NCBI GenBank assembly: GCA_031285565.1
Contig: JAITVY010000059.1
Location: 1-33,655 of the forward strand
DNA: 33,655 bases
DNA from: Tannerella sp.
GTDB taxonomy: Bacteria; Bacteroidota; Bacteroidia; Bacteroidales; Tannerellaceae
Direction of reading: 5' to 3'
In this document: positions 16,616-25,205 of the stretch, piece by piece
How positions within the stretch are numbered: position 1 is the stretch's first letter
How the letters are laid out: every line of letters begins with the position of its first letter
Notes under the pieces: generated by a model
What the model saw: the letters and a program-made list of their open reading frames with translations, nothing else
Database searches by the model: none
What the model was told of the DNA's origin: nothing
Program-made: the position numbers and the translations under genes

Positions 16616-17689
16616 TCATATCCACGCATTCCGGATATGAATATTCACATGTCTCCGGATCATATCCACCAGGTCAGGTATAAACAACCTTTTCGGACAG
16701 CTTTTTAAACAAGACATATCTGTACACGATTTGCATTTTTCAGCAAACTCATCAATACTCAAATCCAACTTTTTAAGCGCCCAATAATCCTTGCCTAAAA
16801 AATAATAGTTGAATTGCCTGAAAATAAGATGGATCTCATGACCATACAAACATTGGCAGCGTTGACACCGGTCGCAGTGAATGGGTGAAAAACTCTTTTC
16901 GAGTGCAGATATCACTTGCCCGAAAGGCACCGGGGCATAATCTAACGGAACATCCATCGCCTGGTTCACTTGCTCAATAGTTCCCAGCCCGATAAGCGCT
17001 GTCGTAACCGGATAAGCCAAAACACCGGATAAAAGGGTCTTAACCGGGAAAAATGCAGGCAATATACCGGCAGCGTATACCTTGTTTAGTATAAAGCCTT
17101 TCTGTTGCAATAGCTTCTCTTCCGTCAACCTGTCCAGCATACCACATTCCAGGATATTCCCGCTTCCCTGAAGCACATCCACCCGAGGATCGGAAATACC
17201 TCTTTTCAATACGCTGAAATAGTGCGAAGCAATGCCGGTAAACCGTATTTTCCCATCCGCTTTGAGTTCGCAAAGGGCATCCAGAGGGCCATATTTTTCA
17301 AACACAAGCTCTACATTATCCTCGTCTACCTGATGAATAAAATAGATATCAGGGTATGTACCCAGGTTTTTGATGGAATCCTCTACAGCCTGGTACATTT
17401 CATAACCTGTAAAAAAACGTGCTTTATCAGAAATGATAATCTTCTCCCGTCCTATTTCGGCTGCAAATTTACCGAGTTTGATTTCTGCATCGCCATACTC
17501 AGGCACAACAGCTGTATCATAAAAATTACATCCCAGATCATAAGCATGTTTCATCACACCGATAGCGGTTGCGTCATCCAAATTGAAATAATCGGGAAGC
17601 ACCGGTACATCCCCCTGCAAAACCGGAATAGTACCGAAAGAGATTTCAGACACGTTTAGCCCTGTATTGCCCAGGCTTCTATACCTCAT
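16616..17689 (-). CDS. Aldo/keto reductase with cysteine-rich ferredoxin-like tail
   Basis: A 357-aa oxidoreductase from ATG 17689, chosen because AAAGGA lies 6 nt before it; an in-frame TTG at 17695 is less likely. The (beta/alpha)8 AKR part opens M-R-Y-R-S-L-G-N-T-G-L-N-V-S-E-I-S-F-G-T. The catalytic tetrad is visible as Asp in F-Y-D-T-A, Tyr in P-E-Y-G-D-A-E, Lys in S-D-K-A-R and His in F-I-H-Q-V-D. The last 90 residues hold two Cys clusters, C-D-R-C-Q-R-C-Q-C and C-K-S-C-T-D-M-S-C-L-K-S-C-P, consistent with iron-sulfur clusters as in other AKR-ferredoxin fusions. The start lies inside the end of the LRR gene (11-nt overlap), so it is the third gene of a dus-LRR-AKR operon. Substrate unknown. 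Confidence 0.9.
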   Translation of the reverse strand: MRYRSLGNTGLNVSEISFGTIPVLQGDVPVLPDYFNLDDATAIGVMKHAYDLGCNFYDTAVVPEYGDAEIKLGKFAAEIGREKIIISDKARFFTGYEMYQAVEDSIKNLGTYPDIYFIHQVDEDNVELVFEKYGPLDALCELKADGKIRFTGIASHYFSVLKRGISDPRVDVLQGSGNILECGMLDRLTEEKLLQQKGFILNKVYAAGILPAFFPVKTLLSGVLAYPVTTALIGLGTIEQVNQAMDVPLDYAPVPFGQVISALEKSFSPIHCDRCQRCQCLYGHEIHLIFRQFNYYFLGKDYWALKKLDLSIDEFAEKCKSCTDMSCLKSCPKRLFIPDLVDMIRRHVNIHIRNAWI

Positions 17690-20600
17690 TTCCAATCCTT
17701 TCTAAAACCGCCTGTTCCAACTGGTTGCACCAGGCAAAAGCCCGCTGTTCTATTTTTACCCCATCCGGAAAATCCACCCTTTCAAGTTGTGTGCAAAAAG
17801 CAAAAGCCTCTGTCCCGATTCTTCGGATAGTTGAAGGCAGTATCACCTCTTTCAGGCTGCAACAACGATAAAACGCCTTGTCAGGAATTTCAGTTACCCC
17901 TTCCGGTATACGGATCGTCCGGAGTGAAGTACAATGTTCAAAAGCCCTTTTGCCTATTTGTTGCAGCCGGTCGGACACCTCAACTGAATCAAGACGCTGG
18001 CAGCCCGAAAAAGCAGACTCTCCTATTGATGTCACATGTGTCATCTTCTTTACGCTAATAAGCCATTTGCATTTTTCAAACGCATAATTCCCAACCTTCT
18101 GAATAGTTGATGAAAAAGTACACGTTGTCAGCAAATTACTTTGGGCATACACATGCTCTCCGATTTCCGTTATTCCTTCAGGTAACATCAGGTCAACGAT
18201 ATTACCTGTCGATTCAATCAGTTTATAGTTTTCGTCAGTCTTAAAACAATTCTGGCAATCAGCAAAAATCTGCCTGATCAATGGCGGATAATCCCCATCC
18301 ATATCATGCAGGCTATTAAACCTATATAACGTATGATCTTTTGTCGTTACGATCTCTTTCAGGTTAAAGCAATTCCTGAAAGCATACCCCTTTACAGTCA
18401 CTTTTGATGTATCCAGCGTGAGCTTCTTAAGGGAAAAACAATTCGCAAAAGCCCATTCGGTTATAATCCGGATGTCATCAGGAATACAAATCTCCTCAAT
18501 AGACTTATTGGAGTCAATCAGGATACCGTTCAATACAACAATATCAGATAGTTTCTGTTGCCCTGAAAGCCAGCCGGTTCCTAAAAAAGCACGCCCACCA
18601 ATATCGGTAACTGTCGGCGGAACCTCTACTTTACACAGATTAAAACAATCCCTGAAAACATCCTCCCCGATCCTGCTGATCCCATCAGGAACCTTCACAA
18701 ACGAAGCATTACCCCAATATTTGGTTATGGTTTGCGGGGCATCTATTTCGAAGCAACTGATTGCACTTAACCGGATTGCTTTCACGATATCAGGCAGTTG
18801 TTTGTCGAACAGGCTTGCATAAGATTCCACAATATATTTTTTATCTGCCACAATGATTTCCCGCAAAGAAGTACATCCCGAAAAAGCATAGCTTCCTAAA
18901 TGAAAATCACTGCCGGCAACAACGATTTGCTCCACATAACAACAATCAGAAAAAGCATATTCGGATACAACAGTGTCACTTTTCAGCCTGATTTCCCTGA
19001 AAGAAAAACATTGTTCAAACGCATGTTTGCCGATCGACAGCACAGTTGAAAAATCAAATCCCGCCAGGGCTTTACAGCCGGTAAAGCAGTAATCATCAAT
19101 AGATGTCAGATCCGGGAATATACATTCCGATAATTTATCACAGCCTGTAAATGTTTCTTTTTGCAAAACCGGCACCCTTTTCAGGTTCACTTTTTCGAGA
19201 TCCTTGCAATAAGCGAAAGCCTGCTCTCCCAATTTTGCCACTGATCCTGAAATATCTATAACACCCGATTTTGAAAATGCCCGGCTGCCAATCTCCGGTA
19301 TAGACTGAAAACGAATCTCCTTTAAATTCGTACAACCCATAAACGCACTGTTGCCGATATACTCAATGGTATCAGGCAATTGAACAGCAATGATAGTCGT
19401 ATTCCCGGCAAAAGCAAAAGGAGCAATCCCTTTGACTCCGGAAGGAATAATTACTTCTCCGCAAGCATTGCTTCCGCCAACCACAATGTCCGAGACAGAC
19501 ACTACAGATTGTGTTTCCTGTTGACTAAAGAACAAAGTATGTAGAAACGCCGCTTTCCCTATTCTGCCGGCTTTTATGTCGGGCAACCCTAAACCGGTGC
19601 AACCGCAAAAAGCATAATCGCCAATGCTTTCTACTTCCAGGTTTGATAACTGTTTCAATGAACTGCATGACAGGAAAGCATTATCCTCAATATTGTTTAT
19701 TTCTCCGGCCATCGTAACCCTCTCAAGCAATCCGCAATAAGCGAATGTACCTTCTTTGATTTCGGTTATTCCCGGGGGAATAGTTATTTCTTTTAATCCG
19801 GTACAACCACAAAATGCCCTTGCACCTATATTCTTCAAATTCTCCGGCAAGAAGACCGAAGTGATTTTATCATTTCCATAAAAAGCCCCTCCGGCAATGG
19901 CAATAACATCATTAGGTATCACCACATCGCCTTCCATACCGCGACCATCAAGAAAAATATGGTTAACTACAGGTTGCTCCCTCCTGGTTAGAAAAGCCGT
20001 TCCTTCAAATGCATTCTTCCCGATACTTTCTAACGAATCAGGCAGATTCACATAGACAAGATTAGAACTATTGAAAGCTATTTTATCCGGGATATGGGTT
20101 ACCCCCTCTGTGAAAGTCAACACTTTCAATCTGCGGCATTGTGAAAAAATATCGCTTCCGCTATCTTTCAAATCACAACAGACCGTTGCCTTTTCAACAC
20201 CCGATAAGGTAAAAACATTACTTCCCGCTTTCCTTATTTGCTCCGGAAGAACGACTTCTTTGATCGATTGCGTTTTATAGAAAGACAGTTTGCCGATCGA
20301 CTTCAACGAAGCGGGAAAATCAATCACTTTTAATGAATGGCATTGATAAAAAGCCAGGTCATCGATTTCCTCCAGATCTTCCGGTAGTTTCACTTCACCC
20401 AGTTTATGACACCGGTTAAACGTAGATTGCTCAATCTTCCGGATGTCCGGCAACTCAATCCTCAACAACTTTACACAGTTTTCAAAAGTAGCCGCTCCGA
20501 TATGTATTATGCCAGCCGGCAGATTGATTTTCTGCATCGATGTGCAATCACAAAAAGCCTCATTACGGATTTCCCTGACTGTCTCCGGCAATACTACACA

Positions 20601-21674
20601 ATCAATATTTTCGTTGTCGGCAAATGCGCGCTCGCCAATAACGGTAATGCCGTAGGGAACATTCACTTTGTCTTCGCTACCACGGTATTTTACTAAAGTC
20701 GTACCGGAAATATAGAAGTTTTTAAGCGCCTTCACATGGACATCCTCCACGATTTCCGGAACCGCTTTTTCAGCCATACCCTCACCCGTAGATCCTGGCA
20801 AGCCATGGATACTATACAGTTGCCCATCCCCGGTCCGGATCTGCCTCAAAGTAGTACAACCCATGAAAGCATCGTCTTCGATGGATACGTCATTACTTTG
20901 AAATTCGATGGTTTCCAAACTGATACAATTCCTGAAAGCTGTGTTCGATATCTTTTTTAATGTTTTGGGCAACTTAATAATAACAACACCTTTCCGGTCA
21001 TGGAAAGCGCTTTTCCCGATCTCCGTTACCCCTTCGGGTATTCTTACATCCTTCAGGTTGACGCGGTATTTTGTTAAAACCCCTCTGTCATAATCCATAA
21101 TGCTGAACATATCCTTCGCTATTTTCTGAATTAACGATGGACAATCTGCACCCTCCGTAAAAATATCAATGCGGTAAGCTACCCCATCCAGCACGATTTC
21201 CGAAACATCCGTACATCCCCCAAACTGCTCGTTGATGCAATCTTCGTTGAGTACAGACGATATTGCAATTTTCCGCAGGTTCGTACAATTCAGGAAAACA
21301 GAACTACCCATTTCCGATACCGATTCCATGGAAATAAATTCCAGGTGATCGCAATATAAAAAAGCACAATCCCCCAGCTTTTCTACAGACGGCGGAAGCT
21401 TTATGTTTACAAGCGAATGGCAACGATGAAAAGCATAATCACCGATAGAAGTAATACCAGCAGGCAAATTGATCTTTTTAAGTTTACGGCAACCCTTAAA
21501 AGCCTCTTTCCCTACTTCCATGACGCTTGCCGGCAATACAATCTCTTCGATCGAAGCGCATCCTTTAAAAGCCCCCTCACCTATCGCCACCACGCCTTCG
21601 GGAACAACGACAAGCGACTCCCGCTGTGTATACTGTTCTACTCTTCCATTATTGATCACAAGCCCATCCATCAT
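17679..21674 (-). CDS. Giant BspA-like leucine-rich-repeat protein, no signal peptide
   Basis: A 1331-aa protein made almost wholly of LRR_5/TpLRR repeats of about 23 residues, pattern A-F-x-x-C-x-x-L-x-x-I-x-L-P-x-x-V-x-x-I-G. The first residues, M-M-D-G-L-V-I-N-N-G-R-V, are not a signal peptide, and no membrane segment or sorting domain was seen at either end, so it appears cytosolic, unlike classical surface BspA. About eight modules restart with a K-Y-x-G-type opening followed by V-x-V/I-P-x-G-I-T-x-I-G (near residues 4, 197, 324, 573, 726, 983, 1047 and 1150); several are preceded by a recurring helical linker. The ATG has a strong AAAGGAG, lying within the last codons of dus, and overlaps the dus stop by 4 nt. 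Likely a protein-binding scaffold; partner unknown. Confidence 0.9.
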   Translation of the reverse strand: MMDGLVINNGRVEQYTQRESLVVVPEGVVAIGEGAFKGCASIEEIVLPASVMEVGKEAFKGCRKLKKINLPAGITSIGDYAFHRCHSLVNIKLPPSVEKLGDCAFLYCDHLEFISMESVSEMGSSVFLNCTNLRKIAISSVLNEDCINEQFGGCTDVSEIVLDGVAYRIDIFTEGADCPSLIQKIAKDMFSIMDYDRGVLTKYRVNLKDVRIPEGVTEIGKSAFHDRKGVVIIKLPKTLKKISNTAFRNCISLETIEFQSNDVSIEDDAFMGCTTLRQIRTGDGQLYSIHGLPGSTGEGMAEKAVPEIVEDVHVKALKNFYISGTTLVKYRGSEDKVNVPYGITVIGERAFADNENIDCVVLPETVREIRNEAFCDCTSMQKINLPAGIIHIGAATFENCVKLLRIELPDIRKIEQSTFNRCHKLGEVKLPEDLEEIDDLAFYQCHSLKVIDFPASLKSIGKLSFYKTQSIKEVVLPEQIRKAGSNVFTLSGVEKATVCCDLKDSGSDIFSQCRRLKVLTFTEGVTHIPDKIAFNSSNLVYVNLPDSLESIGKNAFEGTAFLTRREQPVVNHIFLDGRGMEGDVVIPNDVIAIAGGAFYGNDKITSVFLPENLKNIGARAFCGCTGLKEITIPPGITEIKEGTFAYCGLLERVTMAGEINNIEDNAFLSCSSLKQLSNLEVESIGDYAFCGCTGLGLPDIKAGRIGKAAFLHTLFFSQQETQSVVSVSDIVVGGSNACGEVIIPSGVKGIAPFAFAGNTTIIAVQLPDTIEYIGNSAFMGCTNLKEIRFQSIPEIGSRAFSKSGVIDISGSVAKLGEQAFAYCKDLEKVNLKRVPVLQKETFTGCDKLSECIFPDLTSIDDYCFTGCKALAGFDFSTVLSIGKHAFEQCFSFREIRLKSDTVVSEYAFSDCCYVEQIVVAGSDFHLGSYAFSGCTSLREIIVADKKYIVESYASLFDKQLPDIVKAIRLSAISCFEIDAPQTITKYWGNASFVKVPDGISRIGEDVFRDCFNLCKVEVPPTVTDIGGRAFLGTGWLSGQQKLSDIVVLNGILIDSNKSIEEICIPDDIRIITEWAFANCFSLKKLTLDTSKVTVKGYAFRNCFNLKEIVTTKDHTLYRFNSLHDMDGDYPPLIRQIFADCQNCFKTDENYKLIESTGNIVDLMLPEGITEIGEHVYAQSNLLTTCTFSSTIQKVGNYAFEKCKWLISVKKMTHVTSIGESAFSGCQRLDSVEVSDRLQQIGKRAFEHCTSLRTIRIPEGVTEIPDKAFYRCCSLKEVILPSTIRRIGTEAFAFCTQLERVDFPDGVKIEQRAFAWCNQLEQAVLERIGNEV

Positions 21675-22624
21675 TGCATTTCTCCTTTAAAAATCCGGTT
21701 CATCACCTCTTTTATTTCGCTGATATTCCCACACCTGTATAACTCCTGCTTGAGTGGTTTCGAACCACTGATTCCCCGCATCATAAATCCCGTAATCTTT
21801 TTGATGTACGACAAGGTGAAAGTCTCATCATAATACTTCGAAGTCAATGCTATCTGCTCCTGCAATAGCTTATATTTATCTTTCGTAATTTTCTTATGGG
21901 TCAATTCGCTGAAAATAAACGGATTTTCAAGTGCATACCGTCCGATCATCACCCCATCGGCTCCCGTCAGGTTCATCATCCGTTCAATATCTTTAACAGA
22001 ATTCAGTCCACCATTAGCAATGACCGGAATATTAACCACCGATTTAGCCTGTTCTATCTGGTCAAAATAAGGTTCTCCCGAATACATCATGCTGCGGCTC
22101 CGACCGTGAATCGTAATCATATCTGCTCCTGAATCTTCACACATCCTTGCAAATTCCGCCGCAATCAAATGCTGCTCATTCAGCCCTACACGGGTTTTCA
22201 CCGTAACCGGCTTCCCACTTTTTTTACAGGCACGTATAAGCTGCGAAGCCCTTCTCAAATCGCCCATCAAAGCGCTCCCCGAACCACTTTTAAAGATCTG
22301 GGGAACAGGGCAACCCATGTTAATATCAATGATATCAAAACCCGACATGAATTCACTACACGCTATCGTTTCAACGATACGGGGATCATTCCCGAATAAC
22401 TGGAGAGCCTTTATCCTTTCTTCCGGAGTTGTAAAAATGATCCGTTGGGTAGCCTTGTCTTTGTAATTTAAAGAGTTGGAACTAACCATCTCCATAAAGC
22501 AAAGCCCTGCACCCAGTTCGGTACACATCATCCTGAACGGATAACAGGTATAGCCCGCCAGGGGTGCCATCAACACATTTGATGGCAGCGTAATCGTGCC
22601 AAGTGTCAGTTCTTTGATATTCAA
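21671..22624 (-). CDS. dus: tRNA-dihydrouridine synthase (DusB-like)
   Basis: A flavoenzyme reducing uridine to dihydrouridine in tRNA D-loops. The motifs are intact: A-P-L-A-G-Y-T-C-Y-P-F-R near the start, D-I-N-M-G-C-P with the catalytic Cys, V-K-T-R-V-G, I-H-G-R-S-R, A-N-G-G-L and M-I-G-R-Y-A-L-E-N-P-F. I prefer the TTG start at 22624 (L-N-I-K-E-L-T-L-G): an ATG at 22684 would add 20 Cys-rich residues unlike the family, and a perfect -7 element sits at 22652-22659 inside that extension. The stop overlaps the LRR start in ATGA, and the LRR ribosome-binding site lies in the dus coding end. This is an unusual partner for a housekeeping tRNA-modification gene. Confidence 0.92.
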   Translation of the reverse strand: MNIKELTLGTITLPSNVLMAPLAGYTCYPFRMMCTELGAGLCFMEMVSSNSLNYKDKATQRIIFTTPEERIKALQLFGNDPRIVETIACSEFMSGFDIIDINMGCPVPQIFKSGSGSALMGDLRRASQLIRACKKSGKPVTVKTRVGLNEQHLIAAEFARMCEDSGADMITIHGRSRSMMYSGEPYFDQIEQAKSVVNIPVIANGGLNSVKDIERMMNLTGADGVMIGRYALENPFIFSELTHKKITKDKYKLLQEQIALTSKYYDETFTLSYIKKITGFMMRGISGSKPLKQELYRCGNISEIKEVMNRIFKGEMQ

Positions 22625-22651
22625 ACCTGTCTGATAATAAACATTTCTTTG

Positions 22652-22659
22652 CAAATATA
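22652..22659 (-). promoter_or_regulatory. -7 promoter element for the dus-LRR-AKR operon
   Basis: TATATTTG on the minus strand is a perfect TAnnTTTG -7 element. Transcription would start near 22645, about 20 nt before the TTG at 22624. No clear -33 TTTG is present at the normal distance. Confidence 0.5.
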
Positions 22660-22743
22660 AGCAATTACACCAACAACTTTTCATAAGCTACTTGTAGATC
22701 TCCATCCACAGAAAAAATATGCAATCACTTTTTCCTTTTACCT

Positions 22744-23313
22744 TTAAATAATCACTTCTTCTTTAGTAATATTCCCCGGCCGGTCAACAGCACAAGCGGT
22801 TATAATACTTCCCGCAACCATCGTATTAACCCACTGGGTCGTATATATCCAATCCAACCCATTACCATTCGCCAAAGCCTTGCCTTTTTCGACCAGGGTA
22901 TTATCACTTTGACGGATCTCAACCGCAACCTCCTTCACCTCAAAATCATCGATTGCAGAAATTACGATTTCTTCACCAGCCAACCCACTGTATCTTTCCA
23001 GGTTAACTTTATTGATTATGGGTGCATTCAGGTAATCACCCACAGCTACATTATGAGCGCTTAAAGCATATGCCGAATTTCGCGCTTTCTCACTATACGC
23101 CTTACGGGTTGCCTCATCCGCAAGTGCAGCTTTGGCATAAATAACCGCTTCCTTGAAACGATTTACTTGTGCTATTTGTGCATCAGTCTGTTTTTGGGTA
23201 CGCCGCGGGCGTTTCTGCAATATAATCCCTCCTTTACAATTGCGGTATACCATCTGTTTTCCTACCATTCCACTCGCACCAAGAACAAAAAGGTTTTCAT
23301 TAATCCGTGCCAT
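22744..23313 (-). CDS. Uncharacterised Bacteroidetes protein, 189 aa
   Basis: The sequence opens M-A-R-I-N-E-N-L-F-V-L-G-A-S-G-M-V-G-K-Q, followed by a conserved-looking R-P-R-R-T-Q-K-Q-T-D-A-Q-I-A-Q-V-N-R-F-K-E-A segment and then an Ala-rich helix. The second half is strand-rich and may be an immunoglobulin-like fold. The G-x-x-G-x-V-G-K pattern followed by a basic R-P-R segment recalls the small secretory or virion-like DUF6266-type proteins of Bacteroidetes; this is resemblance from memory, not an assignment. No signal peptide or membrane helix is visible. It is a single gene, same strand as dus but with a 60-nt gap. Function unknown. Confidence 0.65.
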   Translation of the reverse strand: MARINENLFVLGASGMVGKQMVYRNCKGGIILQKRPRRTQKQTDAQIAQVNRFKEAVIYAKAALADEATRKAYSEKARNSAYALSAHNVAVGDYLNAPIINKVNLERYSGLAGEEIVISAIDDFEVKEVAVEIRQSDNTLVEKGKALANGNGLDWIYTTQWVNTMVAGSIITACAVDRPGNITKEEVII

Positions 23314-24026
23314 ACTTAAATCATGTTTAAATAAATAATTTAGAAGCTGTTACTTAACTCACATAGAGGTTTACTGATGCGCATCCTGTTCACCCTTATA
23401 ATATTCAACTCTATTTAAAAACAAGTTAGAATATAAACACAAAAATACGCAAATATATTCTATTTTCAAAATATTTAAACGTAAAAATTCTACACAAAAC
23501 AAATAAATAACACAAAGAAATAGAATAAATCAACGCAAACAGATGAGATATATAGTCAAAAACAAGCATACAACAGAGACATACAATAGAAATAATTCTA
23601 AAAAGATAAATGCAAAATTACGTTTCTAAATCTATTCGATTGCAAAAACGAAAAATATATGAAGAGCTCGGACACATCTCGGACACACCGTGAAGAAAAG
23701 ACGGTCAAAATTCAGGTCGAAACAAGCCTATTTAGCAAATAATTGTATTATTATGCAAACAAATGAAAATAGTGCGATAAGACTATATCACTAAAAACCA
23801 ACAAACTATACCCACAAGATCTTTTTATGCACTTTCAATCTCCTTTACACATGCACATATACCGTTTTCATAGTGTGTGTTTTTGCACATACCTCCAGAC
23901 TATTCAACGAAGTTAACTAAGTCGCCCAACGAGGTTAACTAAAATTCCGGGGCTGTTAAGGAATGAACAAATCCTATGTTTTTTTGTTTATAGAAAAATC
24001 ATGAATGAACTATTAAAACCTGCTTG
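23314..24026. other. Long AT-rich intergenic region
   Basis: About 700 nt without a credible gene between divergent neighbours. It contains the core TTTAGAAGCTGT at 23339-23350, shared with other intergenic repeats in the window, two CGGACAC motifs at 23669-23686, and the direct repeat at 23905-23942. No tRNA-like fold was recognised. A small RNA cannot be excluded. Confidence 0.5.
23905..23942. repeat. 16-bp direct repeat with 22-bp period
   Basis: CAACGAAGTTAACTAA (23905-23920) and CAACGAGGTTAACTAA (23927-23942) differ at one base and each contain the palindrome GTTAAC. They lie about 85 nt upstream of the -33 element of the next gene; the two-turn spacing would suit cooperative regulator binding. 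Confidence 0.45.
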
Positions 24027-24057
24027 TTTGGTATTTCAAAAGAGAGTCGTATCTTTA
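24027..24057 (+). promoter_or_regulatory. Promoter of the small lipoprotein gene
   Basis: TTTG at 24027-24030 (-33) and TATCTTTA at 24050-24057 (-7, one mismatch from TAnnTTTG) with a 19-nt spacer fit the Bacteroidetes housekeeping promoter. The expected start lies about 45 nt before ATG 24108. Confidence 0.6.
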
Positions 24058-24107
24058 ATCAAAAATTGAGATTCTAAAAATCATTTAAAAATAAAAACCC
24101 ATCTTCT

Positions 24108-24524
24108 ATGAATAACTATTCTAAAAAAAACATTTATGTCCCTTTCCTGGTATTCACAATGTGTATGTTTATTTTATTTGCAGGAACTTCATGTACCCAG
24201 GAAAGTGAAATTCGAAGTGTCGCCAAAAATTATCTGAAAGCCCTGGTTGATTACCGGTTGGACGATGCAAAAAAGTATGGAGACGATTCTGCAATACAAT
24301 TTTTAGAAGGACAGCAAATGATTATTGATACTTGGACACCCGGGCAACGTGAAGAAGCACGAAAAAATCTTGAAAACATAGAAGTAAAAATCACCGGGGT
24401 TGACATAAAAGATACAAAAGCAACAGTAAAATATGAATTTATCAAAAAAGGTAAAATCCTACAATCAGAAAACCTGTATTTAGTAAAGAACTCCACCGGC
24501 TGGAAAGTTTACGAATCTATGTAA
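24108..24524 (+). CDS. Small lipoprotein, DUF4878/NTF2-like
   Basis: A 138-aa protein with a type II signal peptide: a hydrophobic stretch and lipobox A-G-T-S-C with Cys29 as the lipidation site, so it should be anchored in the envelope. The mature part (S-V-A-K-N-Y-L-K-A-L-V-D-Y-R-L-D-D-A-K-K-Y helix, then strands V-K-I-T-G-V-D, A-T-V-K-Y-E-F, and W-K-V-Y-E at the end) has the layout of DUF4878/NTF2-like lipoproteins, which are common in Bacteroidetes and of unknown ligand. It stands alone, with its own promoter upstream; the next gene is convergent. Confidence 0.85.
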   Translation: MNNYSKKNIYVPFLVFTMCMFILFAGTSCTQESEIRSVAKNYLKALVDYRLDDAKKYGDDSAIQFLEGQQMIIDTWTPGQREEARKNLENIEVKITGVDIKDTKATVKYEFIKKGKILQSENLYLVKNSTGWKVYESM

Positions 24525-24593
24525 TATTGAATTTACCATCTTATAAAACAACAAAAGGCAGGATATGACAGGGCAGAAGGCACTTGCCTGGAA

Positions 24594-25205
24594 TTACACC
24601 AGTTTCAACGCCTTGGCATTTTGCACCAATTGGGCGGTATTGTGGGCATTGAGTTTGATGTTTAGATTTTTGCGGTAGCTGCGGACGGTTTGGTAGCCCA
24701 GACACATTTTATCTGCCAATTCAGGAAGCGTATAGCCCGCCACAATTAATTGCAGCAACTCTAATTCGCGTCGGGTAAGTTCCAACAAGCTACTCTTGCT
24801 GCTCTTGAGCAGGATATCCACCTCTTCGCACAGAAACCGTTCGCCCGCAGCAACGGCGCAGATGCCTTCGTACATCTCTTCCGGCATGGAATTTTTCAAT
24901 ATGTACCCGTCCGCCCCGGCATCCAAAGCACGAGTAATGGTGGCAAGTTCGCCGTAACTTGTCAGCATCAATATCTTCACCTGCGGGTATTTCTCCTTGA
25001 TCTTCGGGCATAATTCAATACCGTTGCCATCAGGCATACTTATATCGAGCAATAGCACATCCGGCTGCCCGTTTCTTAAAAGTTCCCAGCATCCGGCCAC
25101 TGAATATGCTTTTTGAGTGACGCGGGCTATTTCTGATTCATTGATCAGCTTTTCCAACCCGTCGGTCACAATCGTATGATCGTCAATTATTGCTACCTGT
25201 ATCAT
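24594..25205 (-). CDS. NarL/LuxR-type response regulator
   Basis: A 203-aa regulator from ATG 25205; a TTG at 25214 is the less likely start. The receiver domain begins M-I-Q-V-A-I-I-D-D-H, with phospho-acceptor Asp54 in L-L-L-D-I-S-M-P-D, then M-L-T-S and A-D-G-Y-I-L-K-N. The C-terminal LuxR helix-turn-helix contains L-T-R-R-E-L-E-L-L-Q-L-I-V-A-G-Y and Q-T-V-R-S-Y-R-K-N-L-N-I-K-L. The start lies within the end of the kinase gene (23-nt overlap), so the pair is translationally coupled. Phosphorylated dimers would be expected to bind an inverted repeat; the twin palindromes at 27270-27325 are candidates. Confidence 0.95.
   Translation of the reverse strand: MIQVAIIDDHTIVTDGLEKLINESEIARVTQKAYSVAGCWELLRNGQPDVLLLDISMPDGNGIELCPKIKEKYPQVKILMLTSYGELATITRALDAGADGYILKNSMPEEMYEGICAVAAGERFLCEEVDILLKSSKSSLLELTRRELELLQLIVAGYTLPELADKMCLGYQTVRSYRKNLNIKLNAHNTAQLVQNAKALKLV

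Noticed and set aside
22625..22684. N-terminal extension of the Dus protein (M-K-S-C-W-C-N-C...)
   Set aside because: Cys-rich residues unlike any Dus N-terminus, and a perfect -7 promoter element lies within it; a TTG start at 22624 is preferred, though not proven.
22744..23313. NAD(P)-binding Rossmann oxidoreductase because of the V-L-G-A-S-G-M-V-G-K-Q motif
   Set aside because: The residues after the motif are basic and Ala-rich with no beta-alpha-beta pattern, and the protein is too short.
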